Part shown: positions 35,441-49,000 of the stretch, one piece after another
How positions within the stretch are numbered: the first letter of the stretch is position 1
Layout: each line of letters starts with the position of its first letter
From: Taeniopygia guttata
Lineage: Eukaryota > Chordata > Aves > Passeriformes > Estrildidae
DNA length: 64,000 nucleotides
NCBI RefSeq assembly: GCF_048771995.1
Contig: NC_133024.1
Coordinates: forward strand, 54,099,001-54,163,000
Reading direction: 5' to 3'
Made by a program: the position numbers and the translations under genes
The notes under the pieces: model-generated
Database searches by the model: none
The model's input: only the letters and a program-made list of their open reading frames with translations
Told to the model about the DNA's origin: nothing

Positions 35441-37094
35441 CAAGAGGTCTTTCTTATTCTTCTGTCCCTCTAAAATAAATTTATATTAACTTCAACATAT
35501 CAGACTGTAGGAAAAGGAGAAATGGCTCTTAAAGGCCATCATTAAAGGTCTTGTAATGTACTTCTTATATACTAAAATAGTGAGTTTGTTCATAATAAAA
35601 ATAGGGCAAGAAACTATAATGGAAAATGTTGTAAACTCAAAATAAACAGAGATCTAGGGAAGATTTATATTTTCAAATCATGTCAAGAAACTGAGGGTAG
35701 GTGGAAGGAAGCAGAGGATATAAGAAAATAAACGGTCTTTTCTAAGCCAAGAAAAAATGCATTAACCTCTTTCTGCAAACTCTGCATGCCTCACAAAGCC
35801 TTTACTCTGAAGTCATAGAGATATACATTGTATTTTTGAAGAGAGTATATACACATACACTCCAAAGACACTGAGTCACCAAATGACAGATTTGTCATGC
35901 AGGCAGTGTCAGAAAGAATTGAGAGAGCATTTAAGACTATAAAATATGGAGATGTATGTACTGATTAAACCAAATAGCCTTGTAATTACCTTTGTCCCAC
36001 AGTGGCAACTTAGCAGATACCAATGGGAAAAGCCATGAAATTAGGATAATTATAGATTGTTGGGTTTATTTTTGGTCTGATATATCACCTCTGCTAACAA
36101 TGTCCATTTCTGCAAGCAAGGGATTCCTAAGATTAATGTATTTCTGTCTCCTCGTGCAGAATAACTCTTACTTGCATTAATTTTTCTGATACTCCTTTTG
36201 AACTCCCTTGAGGGCTTTGGCATCCACATCTTGTATCAATTACTTCACCAGTGTAATAATTTATTAGAATTAGAATATAATTAGAAAATAAATAAATATA
36301 TTTAGAAAAGTAATTCCTGTTTTTTTCTTCAAAACCTGTCAGTTAACTACATTTGATGAAATAGTAATTGCCCCCAGTCTATGTGCTCTTCACTGCTTTC
36401 ATACCATTCAGGATTTTACAAGTCTTCATTACAAAAGTCTGTTCAGTCTTCTGTTTTCTGGGCTACACACTCTCTGCCTATTTAGTTGTTTGTCATAACA
36501 AAATTTTCTATATCTCCTAACATCCTTGCCAAAACACCTTCTCAACTTTCATATATTTTGAAGTTAAGGAAGTTGAAGCTTGAATAGACCTTCACAGAAA
36601 GTTGTAGATGTGTACTCATCATGGGATTATCCACTGATATAATGCTGTTTTCTCTTGTGTTCTTTAATCTTTTCATAATAATTCTTAGCATGCCTTACTG
36701 AGTGCCACTGAGCACTGAGCTAACATTTACAAAGAGTTATTCACCATGACAGCAAGAGCTCTTTGCTGAATCATAATAGATAATTCAGGTCTCAGTTTTT
36801 TGTATATAATAAATTATTTTTTTACCCACACATTCATTATTTTGACACTGAATTTCCACTCATGTTTTATCTTCCAGCCATTCAATATCACTTTACTACT
36901 TGCTCCATTTTCCAGATAATTTATCAATAGACTGAATAGGACCAGGAAAAACATTATTGTGGTGTTGCTTTTTTGTTTCTTTTTCCTTGTGCCTCTTTCT
37001 TATTTTTTATCTAGCTAGTTATCCATGAGAGGATATAACATTTTAAACCATGACAGCTTCATTTCTTTCAACATTTCATATGAGCCATTGTCAT

Positions 37095-37745
37095 TATAGA
37101 ATCTTACAATCATAAAATACGAGGTTGGAAAGGACTTCAAGGACCACGTGGTTTAAATTTCCTTGGCAAAAGCACAGTCTAGACAAGATGGCCCAGAAAC
37201 TGGTCCAGTGAACTGTAAAAGTATACAACACTTGGGAGCCCACCACTTCCATGGGAGATTGTTGCAATGGCTGGGAATTGCAATTTGAAAAAAAATTACT
37301 CTCCTGTCCAGAGATTAGACTCTCCCCACAAGTAACTTATTGCCACTATGCCTTGTCTCTTCTTTGTGACTCCTTGTGCAAAAGGGAGTCTCTGTATTCT
37401 TTGGAGCCACCCTTGAAATACTGGAACATGGTGAGAAGGTCTCCACTAAGCCTTCTTTTGTCAAGACTGGATAAACCCAGTTCTCTCAGCTTTTCTTACA
37501 TCAGATTTCTGAGGCCTCTTATCATCTTTGTGACCCTTATCTGGACCCCCTACAACCTGTCTGCAGCTTTTTTTGCATAGAGGGGATCAAATGTGAAGTA
37601 AGAATTTCAGATGCAGCCTGACAAATGCTGAGTGGGGTAGGATGATGACTTCTTCATCTCTGCTGCTGATGATGTTTTTGACACAACCTACCATCTTGTT
37701 GGTTTTGACACCTCTGGCTAATTTAAATTCTAACTAAGCATTGAT
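37095..37745 (-). mobile_element. Old CR1 LINE fragment, minus strand (about 650 bp)
   Basis: On the plus strand it starts with a degraded terminus (atagaatcttacaatcataa) and 'aggttggaaaggacttcaag'. It passes through 'ggtctccactaagccttctt', 'ctggataaacccagttctct' and 'gacccttatctggaccccct', and reaches 'gtttttgacacaacctacca' with 'cttgttggttttgacacc', which correspond to CR1 blocks further from the 3' end. It is the longest CR1 remnant in the window and the most diverged, with an apparent deletion near the start. The plus-strand open frame 37251-37580 lies wholly inside it and is not a gene. Confidence 0.87.
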
Positions 37746-40143
37746 GTTTCTAACTGCATCTCTGGACATCCTGGTAATGTCCTTGTAGCTTTCAATAGAT
37801 ATTTGTCTGCTTTTCCATCTCTGGAACACTTCTCTTATGAAACACTTCAATGCAAAAAACTCTGAAACAGTCTACCAGTCTAAATATAAATTCTATCTAG
37901 GAAAAAGGAAGCAACGTGAGAAAAAACCATGACATTTCACACTGTAAGAGTATTTCTTGAGACAATAATCTCTATATACTTAGTAACATTTTACAGGAAA
38001 ACTGTGTTGAATAAGAGAGAACCTCCCTGCTCCCCTTCACTGCCATGACTCATAAATTTGCAGATCTATTCCAACCCGGGTAAGGTGATTTGCTTTCTTC
38101 CTTTCTGAGAAACAAGGATTTTTCAAACGATCAAGTTACTCAATCCATCCTATGCAGAAACAGAAAATAGATGACCTTAGAGGGGAAAAAGATAGGGAAG
38201 AAACTGTTTCTATACTAATTTATACTGTTGCTATACTATCCATCTTGCTCTAGTCAAGAATTTACCACAGCATCCTCCAGATATTGTAAGATGGTGTTAG
38301 ATCTAGATTCAACATGTCATAAAGAACAGAAGACAAATAAATAAAATCAACACCCATCCTCCATAGAAGAATAGGAGAACATGAGGTGATCCAGGTCCTG
38401 GAAGAGTTTGATCACGTGCTGCTATCGTTTCTACAGAAAAGGTCTGACCTGCAAGAGATCCATTGCATAGATCTTCTGACAGTAGGAATCAAAGTTATAA
38501 CCACTAAGAAACAGGTGAGAAACTGAGCTAAAGTGCAAACCAGGAAAATGTTAAGCCCCCCCTGCAAAAATTACGGCAGGACTAGACAGCCTAAGGAAAC
38601 CCAAACAGTTTGCAATTTCAATCCAGCACTTTAACTGCTACAGTTCACTCTGCTCTTCACATAAGCAGTAGCAGTTAGGAGACTGCAAGGATGTGCAAGT
38701 TTTCACTTTAATAGAATATCTGCTAATATATTCCATGATCACAGACAACAATCTATTTGTTCAGGGGAATATCTTTAGCTTTGCCCCGAGCCAGTCTCTC
38801 ACATGGTACTGAGAGCAGGAGTCAGAGAGCAAGATCAAAGAATATTTAAATGTGGTTAATAAAAAAATCCTAGTTTAGGTGGCTTGCATTATTTATCTCA
38901 TTCTTTATTCAGTCTGTTGCAGCTCCTGGGTCATGGCAAAGTGGTTTTACTTTTCATCTTCATGTAAAGTGAGACTAAATTCTTGCTTACCCATTGGCAG
39001 CAAAGTACTGCTATTTAGCCTCACTAATGAGGAGGAAAAGCCAAAGTGATAATTTGTTACTTGATCATTAAGAAACACTAAGACATTCCTTCTTGGCTTT
39101 CTTTTCTGTGCCTGTTATTTTAGGTTTTACTTAAATTCGTTATGTTCCTTTCTTTCTTTACAGAGTATGAACAATGCAGACATATGAAACTGGATATAGC
39201 AAAGCACAAAAAATAAATACCAGGCACTTACATTGATAGTACCAGAAAGAATTTACAAGAAGACAGGATACATGAAAAATAGTGTAACTCTGGATAAAAA
39301 TGCTTATAAATACACATGTTCAGATCTGACATTTTATTCCATTGTATGACTCAATATAACCCTCCAACAATGAATGCCCTTCCATTTAAAAAATGATCAA
39401 AACATTCAGAGCTAAATTCTGATATGCTTATTCTGACTTAGTTGAAGCCTACTTTGAAAAGAAATCTATTAACTTAGAATAACTTGAGGAGTTAGTGCCT
39501 CTTCAGAATAAATGGAAGCATCATTCTACCAGCTAATTGCACAGAAACCTCTCTGATTTTTTTATTCTTTTTCTGGCTTAACACTATGTTTCTACCTATT
39601 TCAGAATAAAATATTAGCATATCAATGTCTCCACATATCAGCCAGAATGGCTACATCTTCTCTGGAAATCAATCTTTACTGGAAATAGATGAAATAAAAA
39701 AATATTCCACTTTCAGTTCTGACAAAAGAGCTTCTCGGTCTTGCATAAAATAAATTTTACAGTTTTTCATTTATGTGTATTATACAAATTATGATTAGTA
39801 TTTAGATGAATATTAAACAACATTTCAAAGAGATGCTAAATGCGATTCAGTATGACAAAACAGGTGGAACATAAAATGAGTCAGAACAGAGCAGATGACA
39901 GGTCTATCAAAACCAGGATAGTTTCTCCAACAACTTCTTACACCAGATGTTTCAGTGGGCTAAAAAAATAAATAAATCTCTAGAAAAATGTGTGAAATTT
40001 GAGAGGTGAAGAGAGTGTTCTTTTTAGAGCTAGGATATATTCTGTTATATCCTGACCAAAATGGATTGGTGACCTTTAGCATATCATCTGAAGCAGGTTA
40101 TTCACAAATACTATTCTTCACATGGCTGCTTTTCTCTTTTCTA

Positions 40144-40167
40144 TTTGTTTTGTTTTGTTTTGTTTTG
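40144..40167. repeat. (TTTTG)n simple repeat
   Basis: Four tandem TTTTG units preceded by a partial unit. Confidence 0.85.
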
Positions 40168-43100
40168 AAAGTCTCTGGAAACAAAAAATAAATATTTTCA
40201 ACATTGTCTTATCCATTTAATCTTTCATATAGGGTAGTTTCTTCCATTAGCGAATTACTGGCTCTGTTTTGTGCTGCAGGCACAGAGTCAACATCTCTGA
40301 ATTCCACAGTTCAGTTAGTATACTCAGACATTTACCAAAAATAAAAGCAGAAAAAAATGCAATTACAGGAATTACACATGCTTATAAAATAAAATAAGTT
40401 GTATATAGAATTAGAAATATATTTACATTTATTAATAATTTCATTTGCAAATGACTGAATAAAAATACTTATAGCTTTCTCATATTTTGGAGTAGAATGG
40501 CCTATTTACATTTAATATTTCAGTATCTTGTTAGCATCCTGCAATGCAATATTTGGAATAATAGATGACCACCACACCAATACAAGGCTTCACTTAAAGA
40601 ACTCAGCACATTTCACGAACTAGAAGCCAGAAAGTTGAGTGGTTCCTGGAGTGGTGCAGAACTCAGAGGCTGAAGTATACTTGTGCATCTGGTGGGAGTC
40701 TCTATTGCTATTTATAATATATAGAAAATTCTTGTCCAATTCTGTAAGTTTTTTCCAAAGGTAAACAGCACTGTATCCCATTTCTATCCAGCAGAACAGT
40801 ATAACATAGTCAAACAAGGGTACTGATGGCTTCTTTACAAAACTGCATTGATGAAACAGAATACAGCGTGGTAAGTGAGCATAGTAAGTGTATAAGGTGG
40901 TTTATTTCCTCGGTGCTGGATCCTTTTGCATACACCAAGAGAGGGTAAGACAGGTCTAACCATGTTGGAAAATTAAATTGTTAGTTTAGCACCTTGGAAA
41001 AACTCTGAATGTTACTCACTTTTGGACTTTATTCTAATGAGTTTCAATTAAGTTCAAGCCTAATATATTTGCATATTGTGGCCATAAGACTCAAAATTTA
41101 CATCTCTGATGAACTACTGCCTGTAGCCGGGAAATAGCTGAAGGCAGAGACTCCTGCAAAATATGCCTTCTATCACTGAAAACAAATTTCATTTGTTTTG
41201 ATTATGAACATTCTCAGTCTTCTAGCTGTATTTTAATATTTTGTTGTTTTGTTCCTTTTCTACAGTTTTTTAACTTAGCAGTCCACACGCAGGAGTCCAC
41301 TGTCAATCCAGGCTTTTACTTACGTAGCTGAAGTCAGACCAAGATCCGAGACTTCTGTGATTTCTTTACCACGCTCAAAAAAAGGACTATCTTCAAGTTA
41401 AGTTAGAAAGGCTTGAAGTGCAAGCATTTAAGCGTATGGGATACCTATTCAGCCTGGGAGGGAGAAAAGACACAATGTGGCCAAGAGTTTTGAAGAATCT
41501 GCAGGTTTCAATGTGTGCACAACTGCTCTGTCCCAGCTGCCTCCAAAGTTAGAAAAACTGGTCAGGCTTCAGAAAATTCCTTTGAATTTTAGACTTGAGA
41601 GAAAACAAGCAAATGTACTTTCTTTCTTATTATTTCCTATTATTTCTAAATTATCTTTCTTTGTTATTTTGCACAAGTGCTTCTGACTCTAATTGTCCAG
41701 TTTTTGTTTCTCCATTTTGAGGATGTTGCTTGTACTGACGGAGCATCAAAAGAAGTAAATGGAGAGAAAGGACAGATCGTTTCTATCCCACAGCCCCTCA
41801 AGAATGGCAGAAGTCAATACCATTTGTAATGTTTCAGTGTGATACTTAATATTCATAAAATGAGTAGGGTAGGTCTGTGGGGGAATAGTTTCCTCAGAAC
41901 AATTTTATAGACATCCAAACTTTTGGAATTTCCTTTAAAAGAACATCCAAAAAGTGAAAATTTTTGGACTTCTTCTGAAAATTGAAGGAATCATGGTTTT
42001 GTGTTTTCATTCATCTTTCTGTGAGTCTTTTTTTCTGCTACTATTTTCTACATACTATCTTAATTTTAAAAGCAGGTTGTTCACAGTTTCTGAAGTTAAA
42101 CACTCTTAATATCAACAAATTCTGTGAAAAGCAGCAGTGCTTCTTCCTTTAAAAGTTTAGGATTACAGAAGAATAATCCATTGCTACACATTACAGAAAA
42201 AAAAAAAGTGGCCACTGTTTTATTATTTGGTCACCCTTTTATGCACAGTATGTATGATATTGAATGACATATTCCTTAAATGTAGAGATGACATGTTTAG
42301 AGAAATTCTATATGAATGAAAAATATTTATGCTGATTTTTAAAGGTTTTTATGCAAAGCAAATTAATGATGTTTACTCTTCATATTTCATATGAAATGGG
42401 CATTAATTACCCATGCATGCTTTGCTGATTTGCAGTTCACATGGCAATACTTATAAATAATCTTCTGAAAATGCTTGGGGAGATTCATTCATTTGACAGA
42501 ATGCATCAAAAACTCTGCTCTCAGCTGATAACTTAGGCAAGAAGTGCATCTGGGAAAAAAAAAAACATGTCAAAGGCTGGAGAGAAGGAAAAAATGAGTA
42601 TTAAAAATGATTCACAAGCTGGCGAGCTATTCTATAAGGGAAAAAGTTAAGGAAATTATTCTTTTTAGGTGATCAAAGACAAGAGAAATGTCTTGATTAT
42701 AGTAAGTGGAGTATCTCTGGAGAGGAAAAAATACTGAACACAGAAGTAGTCTTTATAACAGCATTAAAAAATCCTAAAATGACCCAAGAACTAGATATTG
42801 AAGTAATACAGATTGGGTAATTTAATTTTTTTTAACATTAAGAGTGATTAAGAATTGGAAGAAATTGAAGTAGAGCTTTGTCATGTCTTAATGGCACCAA
42901 ATCATGAGAAAATTCATTTCTGACGTGTATGCTTTAGTGAGAAACAGGTAAGAAAAAAGCTAATAATAAGACAGCTGGTGTATTAGGATCAAGTTGGATA
43001 ATTTAATGGTCAACTGTGATGCTAACATTTAAATATCTAAATTAGTATATTGATCAATTTTGTGAGCATCTTGAGTGTAATGGGTGATTCATCAGAACAG

Positions 43101-43289
43101 TCATTCCTACTCTGCAGAAGGCAGAGTATAAAAGTCTGCTTTAGAGTTGTCTTTCATAACCATAGCTATTACATCTCAGGGTCTCCCTACTTTTCAAGGT
43201 ATTACAATTTCAACCATTGTCATGTTAAAAGAAATGTGGTTTAATCACCAAAAACACTTGAGGGTAAAAAAATATTGAATTTAATATTT

Positions 43290-43960
43290 CCAGTTAGGTA
43301 TCTGGGAGAGACTGGACTATTAATGACTAATGACTCCAAATATTTGCTCGTTTGTTGAGGTTCCAGGGTGCTTTGCTGAGCCAAGTTTGCATCTCTCCAG
43401 GGAGGAGGTGAGTTTTTGGGTGTCTAATGACTAGCTTTCCTTCAACAGAGAGGGGAAAACCATCTCCTCTGGGAGGCCACAAAAGAGAGACAAATCCTGC
43501 AAGGTAGGGTGGCGACTCTTATCATGCTAATGACCCTTCCCTACACAACTCAGTTGTAAAACTTCTGTCCGCCTGCTGCTGGAGAAGGTCTGATGGGGTA
43601 TAACTGGCTTAACTACGCTGACTGAGGGGCAGTCATCATGTCTTAGAAGGTGTCATAAATCATTAAAGACCCCTGAAGTGTCCCCAGACTAATTTCTGAG
43701 GCCTTCCACCAGAGGACTGAAAGCTCCTCCCCAGGGGAGGTACCTGGGCATTCCCACCAAGGCCAAGTGTATTTTAACATGTCAGACTCTTTGTTTCACA
43801 GGCTTCTTCCCTCGCACCCAATGGATCAGAACAGGTCAAGACCATCACTTGGACCAACAGACAAACTGCAGCAATCAAGCCTTGCCATAGATCCATGGGT
43901 GATTATACCTCCCTCCTTCCCTACCTCCCTTTCCCATGTGCATTTTCCTAAGTGAAATTT
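43290..43960. other. GC-richer segment, possible unrecognised mobile element
   Basis: About 670 bases with higher GC than the flanks, pyrimidine-rich toward the end (ctccctccttccctacctcc near 43910), and an ATTAAA hexamer near 43660. In style it resembles avian LTR or retrovirus-derived sequence. However, I could not find TG...CA ends with matching target-site duplications, so boundaries and identity are uncertain. No sustained coding frame is present. Confidence 0.3.
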
Positions 43961-45571
43961 TTATTCTTTCATATTGCCATAACACTATAGATAATAACAA
44001 TCAAAATTACTACATGGCTGCTTTCATTGGAGCTATATTGTTCTAAAATAAACCCTATGCATATATTTTTACAAGCAAAAATCAATCAGAGTAATTTCAC
44101 TCTAATCTGGCCCAAGGTATCTCCTAACAAGAAGCTGGGTCATGCTTTCTGGGGCAGATCACAACAGTGTCATATCACCTTTATAGTCTGGGTTAGATTT
44201 ATTTCTCCAAAGATGTTGCCTGTTTCAAGATTATAACATGGATATAATTTTGTAATGCAAGTTAAGTAGTTTTTTTAAAAAAATTAAGTAATTTAATCTT
44301 TATACCTAATTATGAAGACAAGCAAATTAGAGAATCTGAAGGAATACTGGAAACTACATTAATCCCACTCAAATTTAACCACCTAGAAGCTAAGCACTTT
44401 GTACATTCTTATTAGGTTCTTTCGTTAGCTAGTGCAATTGGCAATTCCAGAGAATATTTTATTCCTGTATTTTAATACCATTGGTTAGGATGGCAGCCTC
44501 TGGAGCTCCTTGTTTCCCTCTGTCAACTGTGAAAACTAGATACCTGATTTAAGCAACTTAAGTTAGGCGAGATGAACAGCATCCCAACAGTTTTTATTCA
44601 CTCTTTCTCTAGTATTCCAAACAGTTTTGACAGTGCATGTTTTAGGTATCTCTTAGGAAAACAGATCCTGAAGCAGAAACTTTAAGAGCTGCTCTATTTA
44701 CTTTTTCTCATCAAGAGAGGAAAAGCCTCAACTTCACCACATTGTTATCTCAGGCCACCTACCTACTCACTTCTCTGCTGAGAGGTTTTTGGGGGTTTTC
44801 GACAAGACAGTGCATAGAGTTTGGAGTGAAAGATAAAAACCCTGAAATAATTGAATGCTTTTACCAAGAATAAAGAAAGGAGGAAGTAAGGAATTTCCTT
44901 TTCCCCTTCCATCCTCCCTGGGAAACCTATACCATGCATTCCTGCCAATAACCACAATGGCCAGGAGGGCTGGCAGGATGAAGTTCAGGCACAGAAAGAA
45001 TCACCCCATGCTCTCTGTCCTTTAAATTCTGAAATCTAAATGGAAAGTCTCTCCAACAGTACACATACAGCACTTGTAAATTTCTTCCTTCAGCAAAGAT
45101 AAGTTATACTAAAATTTATTCAACAGATAACTTTGTTTCTCTTAATACTGATACACATCTCATTAAAGGGAATACCTGAGTTTATATAAGTGAAGAGAGA
45201 GGTGGGGAATTACATATGTCCCAGTAAAATGATATGAAAATGAAATATAAATGTAAGTAAAAGAAAATAATTCTACCAGCACAATACAAAAGTGTATGTA
45301 AGAATTGCATCATTCAATGAGTACATAAAAAGGAAAGTGAACTTATATGCCACTCCTTTATTGACATGAGGCAACCAGATGATCATGACACTCTTTATCC
45401 TCTTCTTCTGCGCTGAAATGTTCAGAGACAGGGTCTTCCTGTGGTGCAGCAAAGCTACTCTTTCGTTAGCACTTGGTGTCAGCCAGTCACCTACTGGCTA
45501 GTAGTGTAATTTGTTTCCCATTTGTGTCACAGATGTGTCTTCCCTTCTTTACATAACTTTATTTTCTAAAG

Positions 45572-45577
45572 GGTACC
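45572..45577. repeat. Target-site duplication, left copy (GGTACC)
   Basis: The six bases ggtacc directly precede the TG of the LTR and are repeated exactly after its CA at 46066-46071. Confidence 0.88.
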
Positions 45578-46065
45578 TGTTGGGAAGGGTAGATAAATAT
45601 GATTAAGAACCACAATAGTACAGCCAGGACGAATATAACGCCCCCTACTGGCTGGACAATAACCCTCACCTACAGCGGGGTCCAAAAGTCAAATGGACTG
45701 TTCCATCTCACCCCCCAGAATGTATGGTTCACCCCACACCTGTAACCCTCCCCTGAACCATCAGGTGCCTGTGACCCCATTGGCCCAGGTCCTGTTCCAG
45801 CCCACCTTGGAGTGCCCCTTGATAAGGGGTCTCCGGGGGGCTGGACGCTCTCTTGGATCTTCCCCTCTCCTCCTGGAGCCTCCTCCGGGAGTCCCTGCTC
45901 CCCTCTTTGTCTCTCCCCTCCCCCATCACCCGAGGCCCAGCCACGTGCTGTGTCTGGCAGCTCGAGGCAGGGTCACAATGCATCCTGAATAAACCTCATC
46001 CCCCAAGAGCAACCACAGAGATCTCGCTTGAATCTGTCCATGGAATACAAATAAACGTCTTTACA
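45578..46065 (+). mobile_element. Solo LTR, 488 bp, endogenous retrovirus (ERVK-like)
   Basis: The element starts TGTTGGG and ends TTTACA, the TG...CA ends of an LTR, and is flanked by perfect 6-bp duplications (GGTACC). Six-base duplications are usual for alpha- and beta-retrovirus-like elements (ERVK in bird classifications). Plus orientation is suggested by two poly(A) hexamers near the end, AATAAA at 45988-45993 and 46050-46055. The middle is C-rich and pyrimidine-rich. No internal retroviral region or second LTR is present, so it is a solo LTR left by recombination. Short open frames inside (45693-45992 and others) are incidental. Class assignment is inferred from duplication length and not from a database match. 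Confidence 0.85.
45638..45651 (-). promoter_or_regulatory. CTCF-like binding motif inside the LTR
   Basis: Read on the minus strand the sequence is CCAGTAGGGGGCGT. This agrees with the CTCF core CCASYAGRKGGCRS at 13 of 14 positions, differing only at the last. It lies 60 bases into the solo LTR. A motif match alone does not show occupancy. Confidence 0.5.
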
Positions 46066-46071
46066 GGTACC
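46066..46071. repeat. Target-site duplication, right copy (GGTACC)
   Basis: Exact repeat of the left flank at 45572-45577. Confidence 0.88.
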
Positions 46072-49000
46072 ATCTGACTGCTGGTGCAGTTCTGTGCACT
46101 GTCTCAGAGAAGGAAGAAGGACTCAACATTTTCATTCAACATTTGATCCGTAAGTCCTTGATGGGACTAGCTCTCAGTGCTTAACAAAAGATCTGTTTTT
46201 TCCTTCTTCACCAAAAGAAAGAACAGCTTTACAGATGATACATAGGGTAGCCTAGTGACTCGTTATGACATTTGTGAGAGGATAATGGGGGTAACTGCAA
46301 TCAGGACTGATGTACCTGCTTTGAAGGATTTCCTCTTGATGGGACCCTAGGTAACTTGTCAGTCACAATTAACACATTGTTGAGATTCAGCAGGATACCC
46401 AGGAATGCCTTTGCTCACAATAGGATTGTGAAAAATATGGTTTAACAGACAAGATTTTATTTTATGCAGGGCTAATCCATACAGCTTGGAAGGATCATAC
46501 TGATGGAGCTCTATTCATGCCAACTGTTACAAGCCTGTAACTTCCCATGTTGACTAACATTAGCCATTGAAACCAGGTTTGCTAAAGCATTTATTGCCCT
46601 GACCTGTCTACGTTGATCCTCTCCAACATCTCAAACCACTACAATATATAATTTAGTCCAATGACTGAGCAGCAGCCAATTGTGTCTCCTTCTAATGAAA
46701 CAACCTAAGGAACAGTGGCTGATCAGAAACTTCTGCCGGCTAACAAAGTCATGTTTCTAGGGAAGCAAAATCAGGGAAGAAGGGCAGGTGGTAGCCATTT
46801 CATGCATTCACATGTAACATGCAGTTCAGTAGGAGCCAATGCAGTAAGAGATTCATCAACCCTATCTTAGATTTGAAAAAAAAAATATTGTTTTTTTAAG
46901 TCTGATTAGCTCTTATTGCCATTTTCAACTAGTGATTGAAATCACCCTTTGTTGCCAAGGTCAGCAATGGTAACATTTATACAGCAATTGAGAGTACCCA
47001 GTTAAATTAAACTCCCTCTCTCCATCACTGTTCCTTAGTGTATGAAATTACCTCGCATCTGAGGAGTAGGAGGAAAAGGAAGAGATCTGTACTGTCTTCA
47101 CAAGCATCTTTTCCAAGCAATATTTAGTCCAGAAATTTGTCCAGAAACTACCATGTGTTTTCTGCAGAAGTGCACATGTATAATTAGTATGCAGGTTTGA
47201 AGAGAATAGTCTTATGTAAGCCATTTTTAAATTTTACTTTGTTATGTTCTACAATAAACTTGAAAAAAAAACAAACAACCCTTTTGATGTCTCTGAGATC
47301 AGTTTATTTTTGTTCCAAGTGCTCCCCAGGTGCTTGCTGTGTTGAATACAAAAGGCTTTAAAAGAAACTTTACTCAAGTAGAACAACATTGTCTTTTGGA
47401 AAGCATTGAGGTGCAAGAACTAAATAAGTACATTGTTCGTTAAAGTTATATTTAATTTTTAAGTGTTTTCCATTAAAATAATATATGATGTTTGGACTAA
47501 CACACACTTATAACACTTCAGTATTATTTTTAGGCTTCTTAGGTCTCTGAAGGAACTTGATATTACAAAAATTAATCCTTTTTTGTTTTGCCTTGGTTTG
47601 TTTTCTTCATTTTGTTTGATGAACTAATGAAACCACTTATGGGACTTGGATCTTAAGTATTAATAATGAGTACAGTATGCCCTTGACTTATCCTTCTCTC
47701 GGTTACTGAATCATCCTAGCTACATTCAGCTGCATTTAAATTGGCTTGCCACTTATTCCTTTTATCATTATTTGTACTGTGATGTGAAATAACTTCATCT
47801 GTTTCTCCCTTTCTTGCTTTTCCATTTGAAGTTAAGTGCCTAGCTTTTATTAAAAAAAAAAATTCACAGAACAAACTGTGTATTTGTTCTGCATACCACA
47901 TGTCTGAAAAAGTTGCAGATGACCACACTACACTTTTGAAAGAAAGTTCCACTATTTTAAAAATAACCTTGATGGAACAGGAGCATATAAAAGCATCTGT
48001 GTTATAGAAAAGCCGTTAGTGAAACCAAAATGAGAAGGTTTGAGTGTTTCTTTGTGGGTTACTGTGGTTTCCAGCATAGGTTGTTAAACACAAAATTTCA
48101 ATATCAAGCGACAACAGTTCAAAAACATGTGAAGCAAGTACGATTATCCCAATTTTGTTCTTCATCATGAAGGTTGTTAACAAACAACCATATATTGTCC
48201 ACACTGAAATATTTCCTTAAAATACGAGCCTTATCTGAGGTAAAACTTTGCTACTGCTTTATGTATCACAACAGTCATATGGGATGAAAAAACCTAAATT
48301 GTCTTACATGATGAAAAAAAGCATTTGAGTAGGAGGCTAATAATTATCCTAATTAGATTTGCTTAGTACAATCTGCTGAGTAGTCCTTGATGATCACAAG
48401 TGCTCATGACCCTAATTCTATTTACATGTCTCACCATCACAATTAAGACAGGGATCTAAGCAGATCTGTACTTCCTTCATTTTCTATATTTTTACAGCTG
48501 CTACTTTAGATGAGACACTGCATTTCACAAATTAAGTCAGATAGCTTCTGAGCTGGAGCTGATTCATGACTGAGCAGCTCAGTGTTAGAAAACTCAGTAC
48601 ACAACTGCCTGTATCTGGCTATATTTAAGCAGATGAGCACCCTTAGCCTGTGGCAAATATTCTCAAAGTCACACACAGTCAATCAATTCATGTTTTCATT
48701 GTGCAGTTTCTTTGCCACAGATCTAGAAAACAAGGAAAAGAGATGTCGTGACAAGCCCACATCTTCCAACACATGACACAAACTTATATTTCCCTAAGCA
48801 AGCAGCTGCAAGCAAGCATGGTAAAACAATTTAAGTTACTTAGTGCTGCCCCTGAACTTGTTTCCTCCATTTCAGATGCAGTGGTTACCATTATAAAGAA
48901 AAAAATAAAGGCATCTGGATAATAGAATTAATTCATTTTACGGGGTAGCATAAACATCATCCTCTGACAGCCACCACTGTTGTGATCATGGGGCACTATG

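Larger units (their letters stand above)
29999..37094. other. Intergenic AT-rich DNA
   Basis: About 7.1 kb with no recognisable gene. It contains an A/C-rich low-complexity tract (32099-32201), a T run (34484-34501) and a relatively GC-rich segment (about 35085-35440), described separately. Open frames such as 32977-33336 (119 codons) lie in AT-rich sequence and show no family resemblance. Confidence 0.65.
37746..45571. other. Intergenic AT-rich DNA
   Basis: About 7.8 kb with no recognisable gene. It holds a TTTTG simple repeat (40144-40167) and a GC-richer segment at about 43290-43960 that may be an unrecognised mobile element. The short open frames here (60-70 codons) look like chance. Confidence 0.65.

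Noticed and set aside
37251..37580. 109-codon plus-strand frame
   Set aside because: Antisense reading of a CR1 fragment.
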